Assembly (NCBI GenBank): GCA_937923145.1
Contig: CALAJT010000002.1
Span: 1 to 55,274 of the forward strand
Origin: an uncultured Rubritalea sp.
GTDB taxonomy: Bacteria > Verrucomicrobiota > Verrucomicrobiia > Verrucomicrobiales > Akkermansiaceae
Direction of reading: 5' to 3'
DNA: 55,274 nucleotides
Positions within the stretch are counted from its first letter, which is position 1. The number at the start of each line of letters is the position of its first letter. Below the pieces are notes generated by a model. It was given only the letters and a program-made list of their open reading frames with translations. It made no database searches and was not told the DNA's origin. The position numbers and the translations under genes were made by a program. Shown piece by piece: positions 8,593-18,622 of the stretch.

Positions 8593-9468
8593 ATGAAAAA
8601 TTTCTCCCCATACAAAATAAATAAATTCGCTGCCCTCGTAGTGGCTATAGTAGGTAGTACGATAGTAGGTAATGCTACTACTCCGAACTCTGCTACCCTC
8701 TCAAATTTCTCAAACTCTGGTTATCTTATTTATAAGGATACAGGAGTAGGTAATCCCAGCGAACTCATGCAGACATCTGACCTCAGCGAGACTGTAAATG
8801 CTCTGAGTGGTGATGCCATTTATGCTGGCGGAAACATCGAACTATATACTCAGAGTGATGGAGCAAGCATGACAGACTTTGCTAACGCAGACATAGTCTC
8901 ATTAACAGTGGATTTTGGCGTAGGTAACCAAGTTGTTTTATCAAGCCTGAACGGTCAAAACTGGTTTAATGATGGATTGAGCTATAACACATCATACGGA
9001 GCTAATAATCTAGCTAATCAATGGTTCGGAGATTTAGTGGGAGAGCTTAATAATATCTCGACATCTGATGAGGTTCAACTTTTCAATACTTTCCGTGATG
9101 CTGGTGGTTTCCAACAGCTTTCAGATCCTAACATTAGCTACGTCGAGAAAGATGGAGCTGCAGTCAAAGTAGGACTGGGTGGCTTTATCGATGTAAAAGA
9201 TAGGTTCGTTCAGCTAGCAATTGCTTCAGGAATAGATCCAGTAACAGCTAACTCATCAGTTCCCAATGGTCTTCAGGTGAGTGAAGTTGTCGTGATCGAC
9301 GGTGTGGTAAGCTATGGTTTTGAGGCTACCGATAGCGGAGTACGTTTTAATGATGGAGTAGATTCATACAATGCGAATTACGAAGTATCTAATGTTCCGG
9401 AGCCGTCATCTACTTTACTTTCTCTAGTAGGAGTGATAGCTCTTACTATCCGTAGAAAGCGTGGTTAG
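8593..9468 (+). CDS. PEP-CTERM sorting domain protein
   Basis: This is a second exosortase substrate in the window. It has a signal-peptide-like N-terminus (FAALVVAIVGSTIVGNATT), a 220-residue Asn/Ser/Gly-rich body and the C-terminal tail NVPEPSSTLLSLVGVIAL followed by TIRRKRG. The body is not recognised. It is preceded by a terminator and followed by the convergent pseudouridine synthase gene, so it is a single-gene unit. Confidence 0.85.
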   Translation: MKNFSPYKINKFAALVVAIVGSTIVGNATTPNSATLSNFSNSGYLIYKDTGVGNPSELMQTSDLSETVNALSGDAIYAGGNIELYTQSDGASMTDFANADIVSLTVDFGVGNQVVLSSLNGQNWFNDGLSYNTSYGANNLANQWFGDLVGELNNISTSDEVQLFNTFRDAGGFQQLSDPNISYVEKDGAAVKVGLGGFIDVKDRFVQLAIASGIDPVTANSSVPNGLQVSEVVVIDGVVSYGFEATDSGVRFNDGVDSYNANYEVSNVPEPSSTLLSLVGVIALTIRRKRG

Positions 9469-9475
9469 TTAAAAG

Positions 9476-10387
9476 CTAATTAAATTTCTCTGTCCAAGCA
9501 TAAAACTCATTGGGAATTGGTGCTATGAATTGCATCGATTCCTTTGTGATTGGGTGTGCTACTGTAAGCTTATATGCATGAAGCATGAGCCTTCCAGTCT
9601 GCACATTTTGTCTAGCAGACTTTGCGTAGATAGGGTCGGCGATAATAGGAGTCCCTATATGTACCATGTGCACTCTGATTTGATGTGTGCGGCCAGTGTG
9701 GAGGTCGCATAAAATGAGCGATGTCTCTGAATCATCCAGTGTTCCTAGCACTCTGTAATCCGTGATGGCAGATTTCCCCGTGCCGGGATTTACAACCGCC
9801 ATTTTTAGACGGTTCACTGGATGCCTACCAATGTTGGTAAATATTCGATCGTTAGTCTTACTAGGCACACCTTGAACTACTGTTAAATACTGTTTTTTTG
9901 TCTCACGTTCCTTGAACTGCCTCACTATTTCTACATGAGCAGCATCAGTCTTAGCAATAATAATACAGCCAGAAGTATCTTTATCTAGGCGATGTACTAT
10001 ACCAGGTCTCTCAGCTCCACCTTCGCCTGCAAGCTTACCTTTGCAATGGTGCAGCAGGGCATTAACTAGAGTTCCTGTTTGATTACCAGCTGCTGGATGA
10101 ACTACGATCCCGGAAGTTTTATTGATGACGATGATATCATCGTCTTCATAGAGAACGTCCAGCGGGATATCCTCAGCAAGCGCCATTTCGGATTGTGGCT
10201 CAGGGATGCTAACTGAAATTTTATCACCTACGATGACCGTGTATTTCGGTTTACAAGAATTGCCGTTCACAGTGATATCTCCAGATTTTAGTAAGGCTTG
10301 TATTCTACCTCGTGTGAGCTCCGGTAATTGGGTACAGAGGTAGACGTCTAATCTGGGCTTTGTAGTTATGTCTGCTCGTATTATCAT
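9476..10387 (-). CDS. rluD: RluA/RluD-family pseudouridine synthase
   Basis: This enzyme isomerises uridines in 23S rRNA to pseudouridine. An N-terminal S4 RNA-binding domain (PELTRGRIQALLKSGDITVN, residues 22-41) precedes the catalytic domain with GIVHRLDKDTSG, in which Asp135 is the expected nucleophile. The C-terminal motif HTGRTHQIRVHM is also present. The length of 303 residues and the S4 domain favour RluD or RluC over RluA. The exact target sites cannot be read from the sequence. The gene appears monocistronic. Confidence 0.9.
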   Translation of the reverse strand: MIIRADITTKPRLDVYLCTQLPELTRGRIQALLKSGDITVNGNSCKPKYTVIVGDKISVSIPEPQSEMALAEDIPLDVLYEDDDIIVINKTSGIVVHPAAGNQTGTLVNALLHHCKGKLAGEGGAERPGIVHRLDKDTSGCIIIAKTDAAHVEIVRQFKERETKKQYLTVVQGVPSKTNDRIFTNIGRHPVNRLKMAVVNPGTGKSAITDYRVLGTLDDSETSLILCDLHTGRTHQIRVHMVHIGTPIIADPIYAKSARQNVQTGRLMLHAYKLTVAHPITKESMQFIAPIPNEFYAWTEKFN

Positions 10388-10493
10388 ACGTGGTAGAGCT
10401 ACTTTCTAAAGTTTAGCCACAGGAGCGAGAAAAAAATGACACTGATTTAGTTTTTTCTATATCCAACTCAAAATTTTCTATTTAGTCTATCAC

Positions 10494-12920
10494 ATGATGA
10501 GTCTTAGCCCAGCAGATATAGCAAACTGTAACGCATGTGAATGCGCTATGGATGTTAGTACGCTGCCACCATTTACGAATGTCCGATGCCCTGAATGTGG
10601 AGAGCATAATCGTGTCAAAACAGACGTAGGTAGCTATATACTGATGAAACGACAAGGTTTCGGTGGTATGAGTCTTGTGTTCGGTGCGGTGGATAAAACT
10701 CTAGGTCGTGAAGTCGCGATCAAAATTCTAAATGAGGAATACTCAATGGACGAAAAACGCATCGCCCAGTTCGAGCTTGAAGCTCGGATCACTGCTGCGA
10801 TGAGTCACCCCCACATTGTCAAAGTTTTCACTGTGGGTCAGGCATTTAGTCGATTCTTCATCGCTATGGAATTAGTTGCTGGAGATAGTCTTGAAAAGAA
10901 AATGTCAGACAACGGCAAGCTCTCAGAATCTGATGTGCTTAACTGGGCTCAGCAAATATCAGATGGACTCAATGCGGCAAATGAGTCTGGTCTGATTCAC
11001 CGTGATATTAAACCGGGCAATATTCTTTTTGATAAAGACGGATACGTGAAGATAGTAGACTTCGGACTAGCTCTAGTGACACAGGGTGGGAAAGCTCAAG
11101 CGGATGAAATATGGGCGACGCCATTCTATGTCCCGCCTGAAGCTCTAGATATTTTGGAAGAAGATTTTCGTAGTGATATCTATGCTCTGGGGGCGAGTCT
11201 ATTTCATGCTCTTTCAGGTAAGCCTCCATTTGAAACTGAGTCTCGCTCTACTATTGAACTCAAGGAAATTAAACGCAATTTACCATCTTTAAAGACAGTA
11301 GCCCCATGGTTAGCAGATGAAACTTGTGCTGTTATAGATAAGGCGATGGCATTTGAAATGGAGGATAGGTTTAGCTCTTACCAAGCACTTATCGATGCGC
11401 TTCACCATGCCGAGTTAGTGATAAATCATGAGGGTGAGCATCCTCCCATGAGTAGTGCTCAGCGAGCTAAACGTAGGATTAAAGAAAAGCAGCATGCTAG
11501 CTGGAGAATACCTGCTATTACAGGTGCTTCAGTACTTCTGGTAGGCAGCTTATTATTTGCAGTGCTGAAGGATGATAACTCAGCTTCCTCTGATGAAGCT
11601 GACTCTGTAGTAATCTCCCAAGATGGAGCTGAGAACAGTGCGGGTACGATGACAAAGCGTGTAGGTAAAGAAATCACACTTGCACGGGGTTCACTAAAAA
11701 ATAAAAATTATAAAGAATCGGCTAGAAGGTATAGTGAAATAGCTTCTGATTCCAAGGTTTCTAAGGATACTATCTACTGGGCAGGTCTTCAGTCATCTAC
11801 TATTCATTGGCTCAATGGTAACTCTGGTGAAGCACGTAAGCAACTGCGAGAACTAGCTATTCTTAGTAATAAAGAAGGGAATTCTGGTTCAGAAACAGGG
11901 AGACGCCTTGATTCAGCGGTAGACAGTCTTACTAGCTTTAGATTAGTAGATACTCAGCAGTTTAAGGTTCCGGAGAACGAGCTAGACGCGATGATAACTT
12001 TCGTTTCTGGTCTTAAAAACTGGTCTCTTGGTCGTGTGAAAGAAGCCCTAGAGCTGTTTGAGAAAGTAGAAAGATACCAAGCAGATGAACCTTCTGTAGA
12101 ATACCAATTCTATCGTGCTAGAATAGCGGATTACAAGTATGATGCGGACTTGGTAAAAGAATTACGGGGTAACTATTTTCCGAAATCAATAGATGACCTC
12201 AATCAGCGAGTTGCTAAGCTCCAGGGACTTGAAAGTAAGGTGAGAACTAAAGGTCGTATATTATTTGATCTTGAAGAGTGGCACGTGCAATGTGATATTC
12301 ACAAGAAAAGATTAATCCGAGAGGCTAAAGAAGCCCTCATTAAGAGTAATCAGGAGAATAATAATCCAGAACCTGAGCCAGTAGAGAATCAGCTGAAATG
12401 GAAAGACTTTATTCTCGAGGTTAATCCTGATCTTAAACAGTATGAATTTGAAAAAGTGGAACAGTTGTTAAAGTTTGAAAATTTTGCAGACTTAAAAGAC
12501 AAGCAACGAGCAGAACAATTCTCTTACCTTTGCCAAAAGGCATCAGGTTTTAAAGCATCAGTTCAGACTAGCCTGAGCGAGAAAAAGACTAACGCTATTA
12601 TCACTTTGAAAGTAGGCGGTAAAGAAGTGTCAGGTATTTCTAAAGTCACTAATGAAGGCTTTGAAATCATTGATGCTGTCGAGAAGAGGTTAGTGAAGTG
12701 GCGAGATATAGAAGCTAGTAGTTTAGTAGATCTTCATAAATATAATGTCGCTGATAACCTAAGTGACTTCGAAGTAAATCTACGTCTAGAACAGGCAGTC
12801 TGCTTCGCATGGCTCACAGGAGAAACTACAAAGGCACAAAATGGTGCTAGAGTATTAGCTGATGCTAACCCTATCTTTAAAGCTCGCTGGGAATCTTGTA
12901 TGGAGTTATTGGGAGAGTAA
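10494..12920 (+). CDS. membrane-anchored Ser/Thr protein kinase with N-terminal zinc ribbon
   Basis: An 808-residue Hanks-type kinase. Residues 12-35 hold CNAC and CPEC pairs that resemble a zinc ribbon. The kinase domain spans about 46-310 with VAIK (Lys77), HRDIKPGN (Asp171) and DFG (Asp189), all intact. A single membrane helix at about 339-358 follows a basic stretch, and about 440 residues of helical, TPR-like sequence lie beyond it. This layout is common in Planctomycetes and Verrucomicrobiota. The alpha/beta hydrolase gene starts 15 bases downstream and is probably cotranscribed. The substrate is unknown. Confidence 0.9.
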   Translation: MMSLSPADIANCNACECAMDVSTLPPFTNVRCPECGEHNRVKTDVGSYILMKRQGFGGMSLVFGAVDKTLGREVAIKILNEEYSMDEKRIAQFELEARITAAMSHPHIVKVFTVGQAFSRFFIAMELVAGDSLEKKMSDNGKLSESDVLNWAQQISDGLNAANESGLIHRDIKPGNILFDKDGYVKIVDFGLALVTQGGKAQADEIWATPFYVPPEALDILEEDFRSDIYALGASLFHALSGKPPFETESRSTIELKEIKRNLPSLKTVAPWLADETCAVIDKAMAFEMEDRFSSYQALIDALHHAELVINHEGEHPPMSSAQRAKRRIKEKQHASWRIPAITGASVLLVGSLLFAVLKDDNSASSDEADSVVISQDGAENSAGTMTKRVGKEITLARGSLKNKNYKESARRYSEIASDSKVSKDTIYWAGLQSSTIHWLNGNSGEARKQLRELAILSNKEGNSGSETGRRLDSAVDSLTSFRLVDTQQFKVPENELDAMITFVSGLKNWSLGRVKEALELFEKVERYQADEPSVEYQFYRARIADYKYDADLVKELRGNYFPKSIDDLNQRVAKLQGLESKVRTKGRILFDLEEWHVQCDIHKKRLIREAKEALIKSNQENNNPEPEPVENQLKWKDFILEVNPDLKQYEFEKVEQLLKFENFADLKDKQRAEQFSYLCQKASGFKASVQTSLSEKKTNAIITLKVGGKEVSGISKVTNEGFEIIDAVEKRLVKWRDIEASSLVDLHKYNVADNLSDFEVNLRLEQAVCFAWLTGETTKAQNGARVLADANPIFKARWESCMELLGE

Positions 12921-12935
12921 TAGAAGTATAGGGAG

Positions 12936-14231
12936 ATGAACCATTTGAAGAAAATAAGATGGTTAACTATTCTGATTTTAATGTTATCAGGTCGTGTTTA
13001 TTCGCTCGAAACGACTCTAAATGAACCGTCATTTCTGAACTCAGATAAAGCTGCTTTAGCTATTGCTGTTATTCGCGCTAATGTGATTAGAAATGATGGA
13101 GGGGCTAAGTATCAATGGGTCGAGATACTTAATTTAAGAACCTATAAATCTCCTCAAGGTATAGTAATTCCTTCTAAATTAAGAATAGCTCATCTTTCAT
13201 TTGGTCAAGGGCTACCCCTCGGCGAAACCACGCTATATTTGACTTACTACAATAGCGAAAAACCGCAGGTAGGTTGGAAATTAGTAGAGCAGTTAAATAA
13301 GAAAACTTATAAATACGAAAAAGGATACTCTCATAATGCACAGACCACAGTTAGAGAAGTAAAAATAAAGGTGAAGGGTGGTGAGATTTCTGGAACTTTG
13401 TGTAAGTCGATGGGTGTGAAAGCAAACAAAAAGAGAGCGATATTATTTGTCTCCGGTTCTGGAGCCGCTGATCGAGATAGCAATATTATTGGCGCAATAG
13501 GTAAGAATAATTGTCTCAAATATCTCTCCGATAAGCTCATCAACTCAGGCACCACCACTTTGAGAATTGATAAGCGAGGGATAGGGGCCAGCAAAGCTTC
13601 TAAATTTAAAGAGTTAGATATACGTTTTTCTACTTATGTAGATGATATTACCCACTGTATTGAGTATCTTAATAGCTTAGGTTACTCCGAAATTATTCTT
13701 CTAGGGCATAGTGAAGGTGCTCTCATCGCTACGATGGCTGCAAAACAGAAGTCAGTAAAAAGTCTAATTTTATTATCTGGAGTGGGTAGACCTATCGCTA
13801 CTGTTTTGGAATCACAGTTGCGTAAAAACTTACCCAAGAAGCTCTCTGCAGAGTCGGAAGATATCATTAAGCAACTAGTGTTGGGTAAGAAAGTCGAGAA
13901 TGTCCCTGTAGCTCTATACTCTCTCTTTAGACCAAGCGTTCAGTCCTATTTAATTTCATCCTTTAAAGTTAGTCCCACCACGGAAATAGCGAAATTAAAT
14001 ATGCCCATTTTGATCATACACGGGACTACCGATTTACAAGTTTCCGTTAAAGATGCGGAGTTGTTAGATAAAGCGGCTTTAAATAGTAGGCTGGTAATAG
14101 TGAAAGGTATGAATCACGTTCTTAAAGCTGTAGGTGGCAATCTGGGGCAACAACAGAGTAGTTATTTTGATCCTAAACTTCCAGTGCACCCAGAACTCGT
14201 CACGGAAGTCCTTAACTTTATAAAGGAGTAG
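12936..14231 (+). CDS. secreted alpha/beta hydrolase
   Basis: A signal peptide (about residues 1-23, LTILILMLSGRVYS) is followed by about 120 residues of unknown sequence and then an alpha/beta-hydrolase fold. Catalytic elements are LLGHSEGAL with nucleophile Ser259, HGTTDLQV with an acidic residue at about 365, and GMNHV with the histidine at about 393. An oxyanion block VSGSGAADRD is typical of the family's HGSG motif. It is probably an esterase or peptidase acting outside the cytoplasm, and the substrate is unknown. It follows the kinase gene by 15 bases, so one transcript is likely. Confidence 0.82.
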   Translation: MNHLKKIRWLTILILMLSGRVYSLETTLNEPSFLNSDKAALAIAVIRANVIRNDGGAKYQWVEILNLRTYKSPQGIVIPSKLRIAHLSFGQGLPLGETTLYLTYYNSEKPQVGWKLVEQLNKKTYKYEKGYSHNAQTTVREVKIKVKGGEISGTLCKSMGVKANKKRAILFVSGSGAADRDSNIIGAIGKNNCLKYLSDKLINSGTTTLRIDKRGIGASKASKFKELDIRFSTYVDDITHCIEYLNSLGYSEIILLGHSEGALIATMAAKQKSVKSLILLSGVGRPIATVLESQLRKNLPKKLSAESEDIIKQLVLGKKVENVPVALYSLFRPSVQSYLISSFKVSPTTEIAKLNMPILIIHGTTDLQVSVKDAELLDKAALNSRLVIVKGMNHVLKAVGGNLGQQQSSYFDPKLPVHPELVTEVLNFIKE

Positions 14232-14255
14232 CGCTCTAGCTCTAGCTCTAGCAAC

Positions 14256-14858
14256 TTACGTGTTAGACTGCTTCTTGAAAATTGCGATGTGGCGATCTAC
14301 TGATTTATTAGGCGCATCTGTAACGGGTCTAGAAATCGGGTTTCTAACAGTAGTGATCAGAGTGGCGCCTAGTTGTTGTATAGCTTGGACTGCTTGAAAG
14401 TGCTCTTTATCGAAATAGCTGGTGATGACGAGGATGCCGTCTGGACTTAGTCTATTCAGTGCCGAGTCGTAGATATGCTGCCAAGTTATCGCTCCGTTCC
14501 AGTAGTTTTGGTGACGCATGACTACGATATCACAGAGCTGTGCTAGCTCATTGATAAGATGAAGTTTAGTAGCGTCATGGTAGAGAAAGGTATAGCTGGT
14601 GTGAGGGTCAGAGCGCCAGCGGCTTCTTGCTACATCTAGCTCTCGTTCTCGGATATCTACTCCGAATATCTGTAGATCCTCAGCATAGGGTGCTAAGACT
14701 TCTCGTAAAATGCCAGATTCATCTGCACGACCACATGCAAGGTTCAAGCAACGAACGGAGTCATTCACCACCGTGATGTGCTGTGCAATGAGGGGGGTGA
14801 GTAGTAACTTGAGTTGAGTGAGATCTTCGTTAAGAAATTTGATGTAGTTTGAGTCCAT
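14256..14858 (-). CDS. class I SAM-dependent methyltransferase
   Basis: The 200-residue product has a Rossmann-type SAM site. Motif I is CLNLACGRADESGIL, the ribose-binding acidic loop is FGVDIRERELDVAR, and post-motif sequence includes DIVVMRHQNYWNG and PDGILVITSYF. The substrate cannot be deduced. It is convergent with the hydrolase gene and divergent from the phosphotransferase gene. Confidence 0.75.
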   Translation of the reverse strand: MDSNYIKFLNEDLTQLKLLLTPLIAQHITVVNDSVRCLNLACGRADESGILREVLAPYAEDLQIFGVDIRERELDVARSRWRSDPHTSYTFLYHDATKLHLINELAQLCDIVVMRHQNYWNGAITWQHIYDSALNRLSPDGILVITSYFDKEHFQAVQAIQQLGATLITTVRNPISRPVTDAPNKSVDRHIAIFKKQSNT

Positions 14859-14959
14859 CGAGGAATAGTGTAATGAATAGTAAAATAGTTAGATCGAGCA
14901 ACAAAGTATCTTGTGCCATGGGGATGGTATGGTAAGAATTGAGATACTCAATTTTAATT

Positions 14960-16090
14960 ATGTCAGTAAACGAAACAGAAAGCATAGACATCGTGGAGCA
15001 GATTAGCCATGAATTCGCCATCGCAGGAGATTTTATCGAAGGCGTAGAGATCGATAGCGGTCATATTAATAATACCTATGTAGCGACTTACGAGAGACAG
15101 GATGGAAAACGCCGCCGTTACATTCTCCAGCGTATCAATGAGAAGGTATTCAAAGATCCACTGGCGGTGATGCGAAACGTAGAATCTGTCACTAGACATA
15201 TTAACTGGAAAGTTCTGAGAGTGAAGAAAGATCTCGGTGGTCAGACGCTTAATATTTACCCTGCTAGAGGTGGGCGTAGCTTCGCAGTGGGGGATGGCGG
15301 TGGGATCTGGAGGTGTTATAATTTTATCGAAAACTGCCATACTTATGATGTGGTAGAGAATACTCGCCAGGCGTATCAAGCTGCTAAGGCATTTGGTTCA
15401 TTCCAAGATCTTGTGAGCGATATGCCGCTAGAAGACATAGTAGACACTATCCCAGATTTTCATAATACACCGAAGCGCTATGCCAGACTAATGGAAGTGG
15501 TGGCAGCCGACCCACTGGGGAGGCTCAAAGATGTGCAAGCTGAAGTCGACTTCATCAAAACCAGAGAGGGAATATGTAATAAGCTGATGAATCTAGCGGC
15601 GGCTGGAGAGATACCAATCCGAGTAACGCATAATGACACTAAGCTAAATAATGTCATGATGGATTCCGAGAGCGATGAAGCGGTGTGCGTGATCGATCTA
15701 GATACTGTGATGCCTGGGCTTTCGCTCTATGATTTCGGTGATCTGGTGCGTACCGCTACTAGTCCCGCTGAAGAAGATGAGCAAGATCTTAGTAAAGTAG
15801 AGATGCGTATGCCGATGTTTGAAGCATTGGCGGAAGGTTATATAGATGGCTGCGATTGCCTCAATGAAACTGAGCTAAAAAACCTAGTCACTGGCGGTAA
15901 GCTAATGACATTAGAAGTAGGAATCCGTTTCCTAACAGATCATTTAGAAGGTGATGTCTACTTTAAAACTCACCGTCCAGATCATAACCTAGAACGTAGC
16001 AGAACTCAGCTAAGGTTAGTAGAGTGTATCGAGGAAAAGGAAGAGGCTATGGAGGAATTCGTCAAGAAAGTCATAGCAGCGAAGAACTAG
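14960..16090 (+). CDS. phosphotransferase (aminoglycoside phosphotransferase/NahK-like kinase)
   Basis: This is a predicted small-molecule kinase of the APH/choline kinase fold. The catalytic loop THNDTKLNNVMMD and the metal-binding CVIDLDTVMPG are intact, and the N-terminal SGHINNTYVATY segment resembles N-acetylhexosamine 1-kinase (NahK) and so-called mucin desulfatase homologues. The sugar-kinase assignment is plausible but unproven. I chose the ATG for MSVNETES at 14960 instead of an upstream TTG. A strong bidirectional terminator follows. Confidence 0.8.
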   Translation: MSVNETESIDIVEQISHEFAIAGDFIEGVEIDSGHINNTYVATYERQDGKRRRYILQRINEKVFKDPLAVMRNVESVTRHINWKVLRVKKDLGGQTLNIYPARGGRSFAVGDGGGIWRCYNFIENCHTYDVVENTRQAYQAAKAFGSFQDLVSDMPLEDIVDTIPDFHNTPKRYARLMEVVAADPLGRLKDVQAEVDFIKTREGICNKLMNLAAAGEIPIRVTHNDTKLNNVMMDSESDEAVCVIDLDTVMPGLSLYDFGDLVRTATSPAEEDEQDLSKVEMRMPMFEALAEGYIDGCDCLNETELKNLVTGGKLMTLEVGIRFLTDHLEGDVYFKTHRPDHNLERSRTQLRLVECIEEKEEAMEEFVKKVIAAKN

Positions 16091-16102
16091 AATTTTAGAA
16101 AT

Positions 16103-16139
16103 AAAAAAGCCTCTATCATTTCGGTGATAGAGGCTTTTT
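16103..16139. terminator. bidirectional intrinsic terminator
   Basis: A-rich sequence, then GCCTCTATCA paired with TGATAGAGGC around a TTTCGG loop, then a T-run. It is symmetric and lies between the convergent phosphotransferase and aspS genes, so it can serve both. Confidence 0.92.
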
Positions 16140-16162
16140 GTTAGATTATATAATGCTAGTTG

Positions 16163-17989
16163 TTAGATGCGTGCAGCTGGAGTTTCATCTGCAGTTTTAG
16201 GTGCTTCCTTTTTCTTAGTGCTCTTGATGTAGAGTTCACGGAGTTGCTTAAAGTCGACTTCTGCTGGTGATGCGGACATAAGGTCTGCTCCACGGTTGTT
16301 CTTAGGGAAGGCTATGACTTCACGGATGGAGTCAGTTCCACAGACTAGCATCGCGATACGGTCGAGTCCTAGAGCTAGTCCACCGTGTGGAGGTGCTCCG
16401 AAGCTAAATGCATCGAGGATGTGTCCGAACATTGTCTTCTTCTCTTCTTCAGTCACGCCGAGAGCGGTGAACATAGAGTCTTGGAGATCAGCTTCGTGGA
16501 TTCGGATAGATCCTCCACCTAGCTCGTAACCATTGAGAACTACATCGTATGCCTGAGCGCGGAGTCCAGCGTAGTCGCCAGCTTTTAGCTTAGCTTCGTC
16601 TTCTGGAACTGGGCGTGTGAATGGGTGGTGGACAGCATGCCATCTCTGGTCTTCATCGTTGTAAGCGAGAAGTGGGAATTCTGTGACCCATAGGAAGTTT
16701 AGCTCTGTGTTACCTTCAAGTAGATTCTGGTATTCAGCACACTTGATACGCACTCTGCCGAGCACATCGCAAACTGTGTCCCAGTCGCCAGCACCGAAGA
16801 GGATGAGGTCACCTTCTTCGATGTTCATTGTCTCCTTCATAGCGGCTAGCTCAGTTTCACTGAGGAACTTAGTGATCGGTGAGCGCCAGTCTTTAGGCTC
16901 AGGTCCACGTGCTTGGATGTAAGCCAGTCCTCTTGCTCCAGCTTCTATCGCTAGTTTAGTGAGCTTGTCGATCTGACCAGTAGAAGCTCCAGAGAAGCCT
17001 TTTGCGTTGATCGCCTTAATGCATCCGCCTGCTTTGAGAGCGCCTGAGAATACCTTGAACTCAGAGTTAGCGAATACTTCACCGAGGTCAGTGAGGTGTA
17101 GTCCGAATCTGCGGTCTGGCTTGTCAGAGCCGAATGTGTTGAGAGCTTCATTGTATGTGATACGGTCGAAGCTTGTTGGTGCGTCAGCATTGATTGACTC
17201 TTTGAATACCCTGCCGAGAAGTTTCTCCACGAGACCTATAATGTCGTCTTCTTTAACGAATGATGCCTCGATATCGATCTGTGTGAACTCAGGCTGACGG
17301 TCAGCACGAAGGTCCTCATCGCGGAAACAACGAGCGATCTGGAAATACTTCTCAATTCCACCACACATTAGCAACTGCTTGTATTGCTGCGGAGCCTGCG
17401 GGAGAGCGTAAAAATTACCCGGGTGCATACGTGATGGCACTAGGAAGTCACGAGCTCCTTCAGGAGTGGACTTGGAGAGGATAGGTGTCTCGATTTCGAG
17501 GAAGCCATTTTCGTCAAGCACATCACGGGTAGTTTTAGTGATACGGTGGCGGAGCTTCATGTTACGAGCCATTGCTGGGCGGCGAAGGTCTAGGAAGCGA
17601 TACTTGAGGCGCATGTCCTCGTTGTTGATCTCTTTATCTAGCTGGAATGGAAGCACTTCAGATTTGTTGACGAGTGTCATCTCGGTAGCTGAAACTTCTA
17701 TGGAACCTGTAGCGATCTCATCATTATTAGTAGATTTACCATCGATCTCTGGGCGTTCTTCGACGATTCCTGTGATCTGGATCACGTCTTCGTGACGGAG
17801 AGTTTTAGCCATCTCAGCGATCTCTGCATTAGTCTCAGGGCGGAAAACACACTGAGTAAGTCCCTCACGGTCTCTCAGGTCGATAAATGCCACACCACCG
17901 TGATCTCGGTTCGAATTCACCCATCCGATGAGGGTGACTGTGTTACCGATGTTTGCTTGATTAAGTTCGTTGCAATGATGTGTTCTCAT
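16163..17989 (-). CDS. aspS: aspartyl-tRNA synthetase
   Basis: The product charges tRNA-Asp, and possibly tRNA-Asn in organisms that use the amidotransferase route. The N-terminal OB fold (VTLIGWVNSNRDHGGVAF) precedes the class II core with motif 2 FRDEDLRADRQPEFTQID and motif 3 GGLALGLDRIAML. The bacterial-type GAD insertion domain is present between them. The length of 608 residues is typical of bacterial AspS. It uses the ATG at 17989 and has no cotranscribed partner. Confidence 0.97.
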   Translation of the reverse strand: MRTHHCNELNQANIGNTVTLIGWVNSNRDHGGVAFIDLRDREGLTQCVFRPETNAEIAEMAKTLRHEDVIQITGIVEERPEIDGKSTNNDEIATGSIEVSATEMTLVNKSEVLPFQLDKEINNEDMRLKYRFLDLRRPAMARNMKLRHRITKTTRDVLDENGFLEIETPILSKSTPEGARDFLVPSRMHPGNFYALPQAPQQYKQLLMCGGIEKYFQIARCFRDEDLRADRQPEFTQIDIEASFVKEDDIIGLVEKLLGRVFKESINADAPTSFDRITYNEALNTFGSDKPDRRFGLHLTDLGEVFANSEFKVFSGALKAGGCIKAINAKGFSGASTGQIDKLTKLAIEAGARGLAYIQARGPEPKDWRSPITKFLSETELAAMKETMNIEEGDLILFGAGDWDTVCDVLGRVRIKCAEYQNLLEGNTELNFLWVTEFPLLAYNDEDQRWHAVHHPFTRPVPEDEAKLKAGDYAGLRAQAYDVVLNGYELGGGSIRIHEADLQDSMFTALGVTEEEKKTMFGHILDAFSFGAPPHGGLALGLDRIAMLVCGTDSIREVIAFPKNNRGADLMSASPAEVDFKQLRELYIKSTKKKEAPKTADETPAARI

Positions 17990-18252
17990 GATTTTCTAAT
18001 AAATTTACGTTTATGCACAGATGTGCGGACGTGTGTGTCTAGGAAAATCAAGCGAATGTCGAGCCTAAGAGTGCGAAAAATTGACATCTGGTGGAATTAT
18101 CTTTGATTTGGGAAACTGTCCGCCAGCCCCAGGACTGATGTGTCTTTGACTAGCCAGAGAGTGTGAAAATCAATACGAATTTTGGATCATGTGTTTCTTT
18201 GGAGATGGAATAATATGTGCTATATTTAAAATAACATTATTAAAAATATCAA

Positions 18253-18622
18253 ATGTTCATCATTGCCCACCTTCGAGCTAGCGCACTAAAGCCAGAAAAT
18301 ACATTACGCTCATTCCAGAGAGCGATAGAGCGTAGATATGATAAAGATAGATATCTACGAACACGAAGGGAGACTCATCGTCTTATATGATAAGACTCTG
18401 GAGCGAACCACGAATAGAGTAGCGAAAGAACTCTATGCGTATTCTATAAATCCAAATCTCATACGTATCAATCGTAGACACATGAGGCGAGCGCGAAGGG
18501 CGGGTTATAAAGTCTTTGTTTACAAGGTTCTTAATCATGAAGACTGGGCCAAAGCTGAACTGTTTAAAGTAGATGGGTGCTTCTTGGACGATCCTCTAGT
18601 TTATCAAGCATCAAGAGTCTAA
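18253..18622 (+). pseudogene. decayed glycerophosphodiester phosphodiesterase (GDPD)
   Basis: The first frame starts at 18253 with MFIIAHLRASALKPENTL, an evident GDPD N-terminus (normally IAHRGAS...PENT). Near 18336 the homology switches frame to IKIDIYEHEGRLIVLYDKTL, matching the E-x-D and HDxTLxRTT blocks. The C-terminal block GYKVFVYKV...VDGCFLDDP then follows. The middle half of the roughly 240-residue family is missing, the RG after the first catalytic His reads LR, and the second His is Tyr. It is therefore almost certainly dead. Its stop overlaps that of convergent nagZ by 4 bases. Confidence 0.8.

Noticed and set aside
14233..14252. GCTCTA tandem repeat between two convergent genes
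   Set aside because: Only about three short units; too little to distinguish from chance or to suggest a function.
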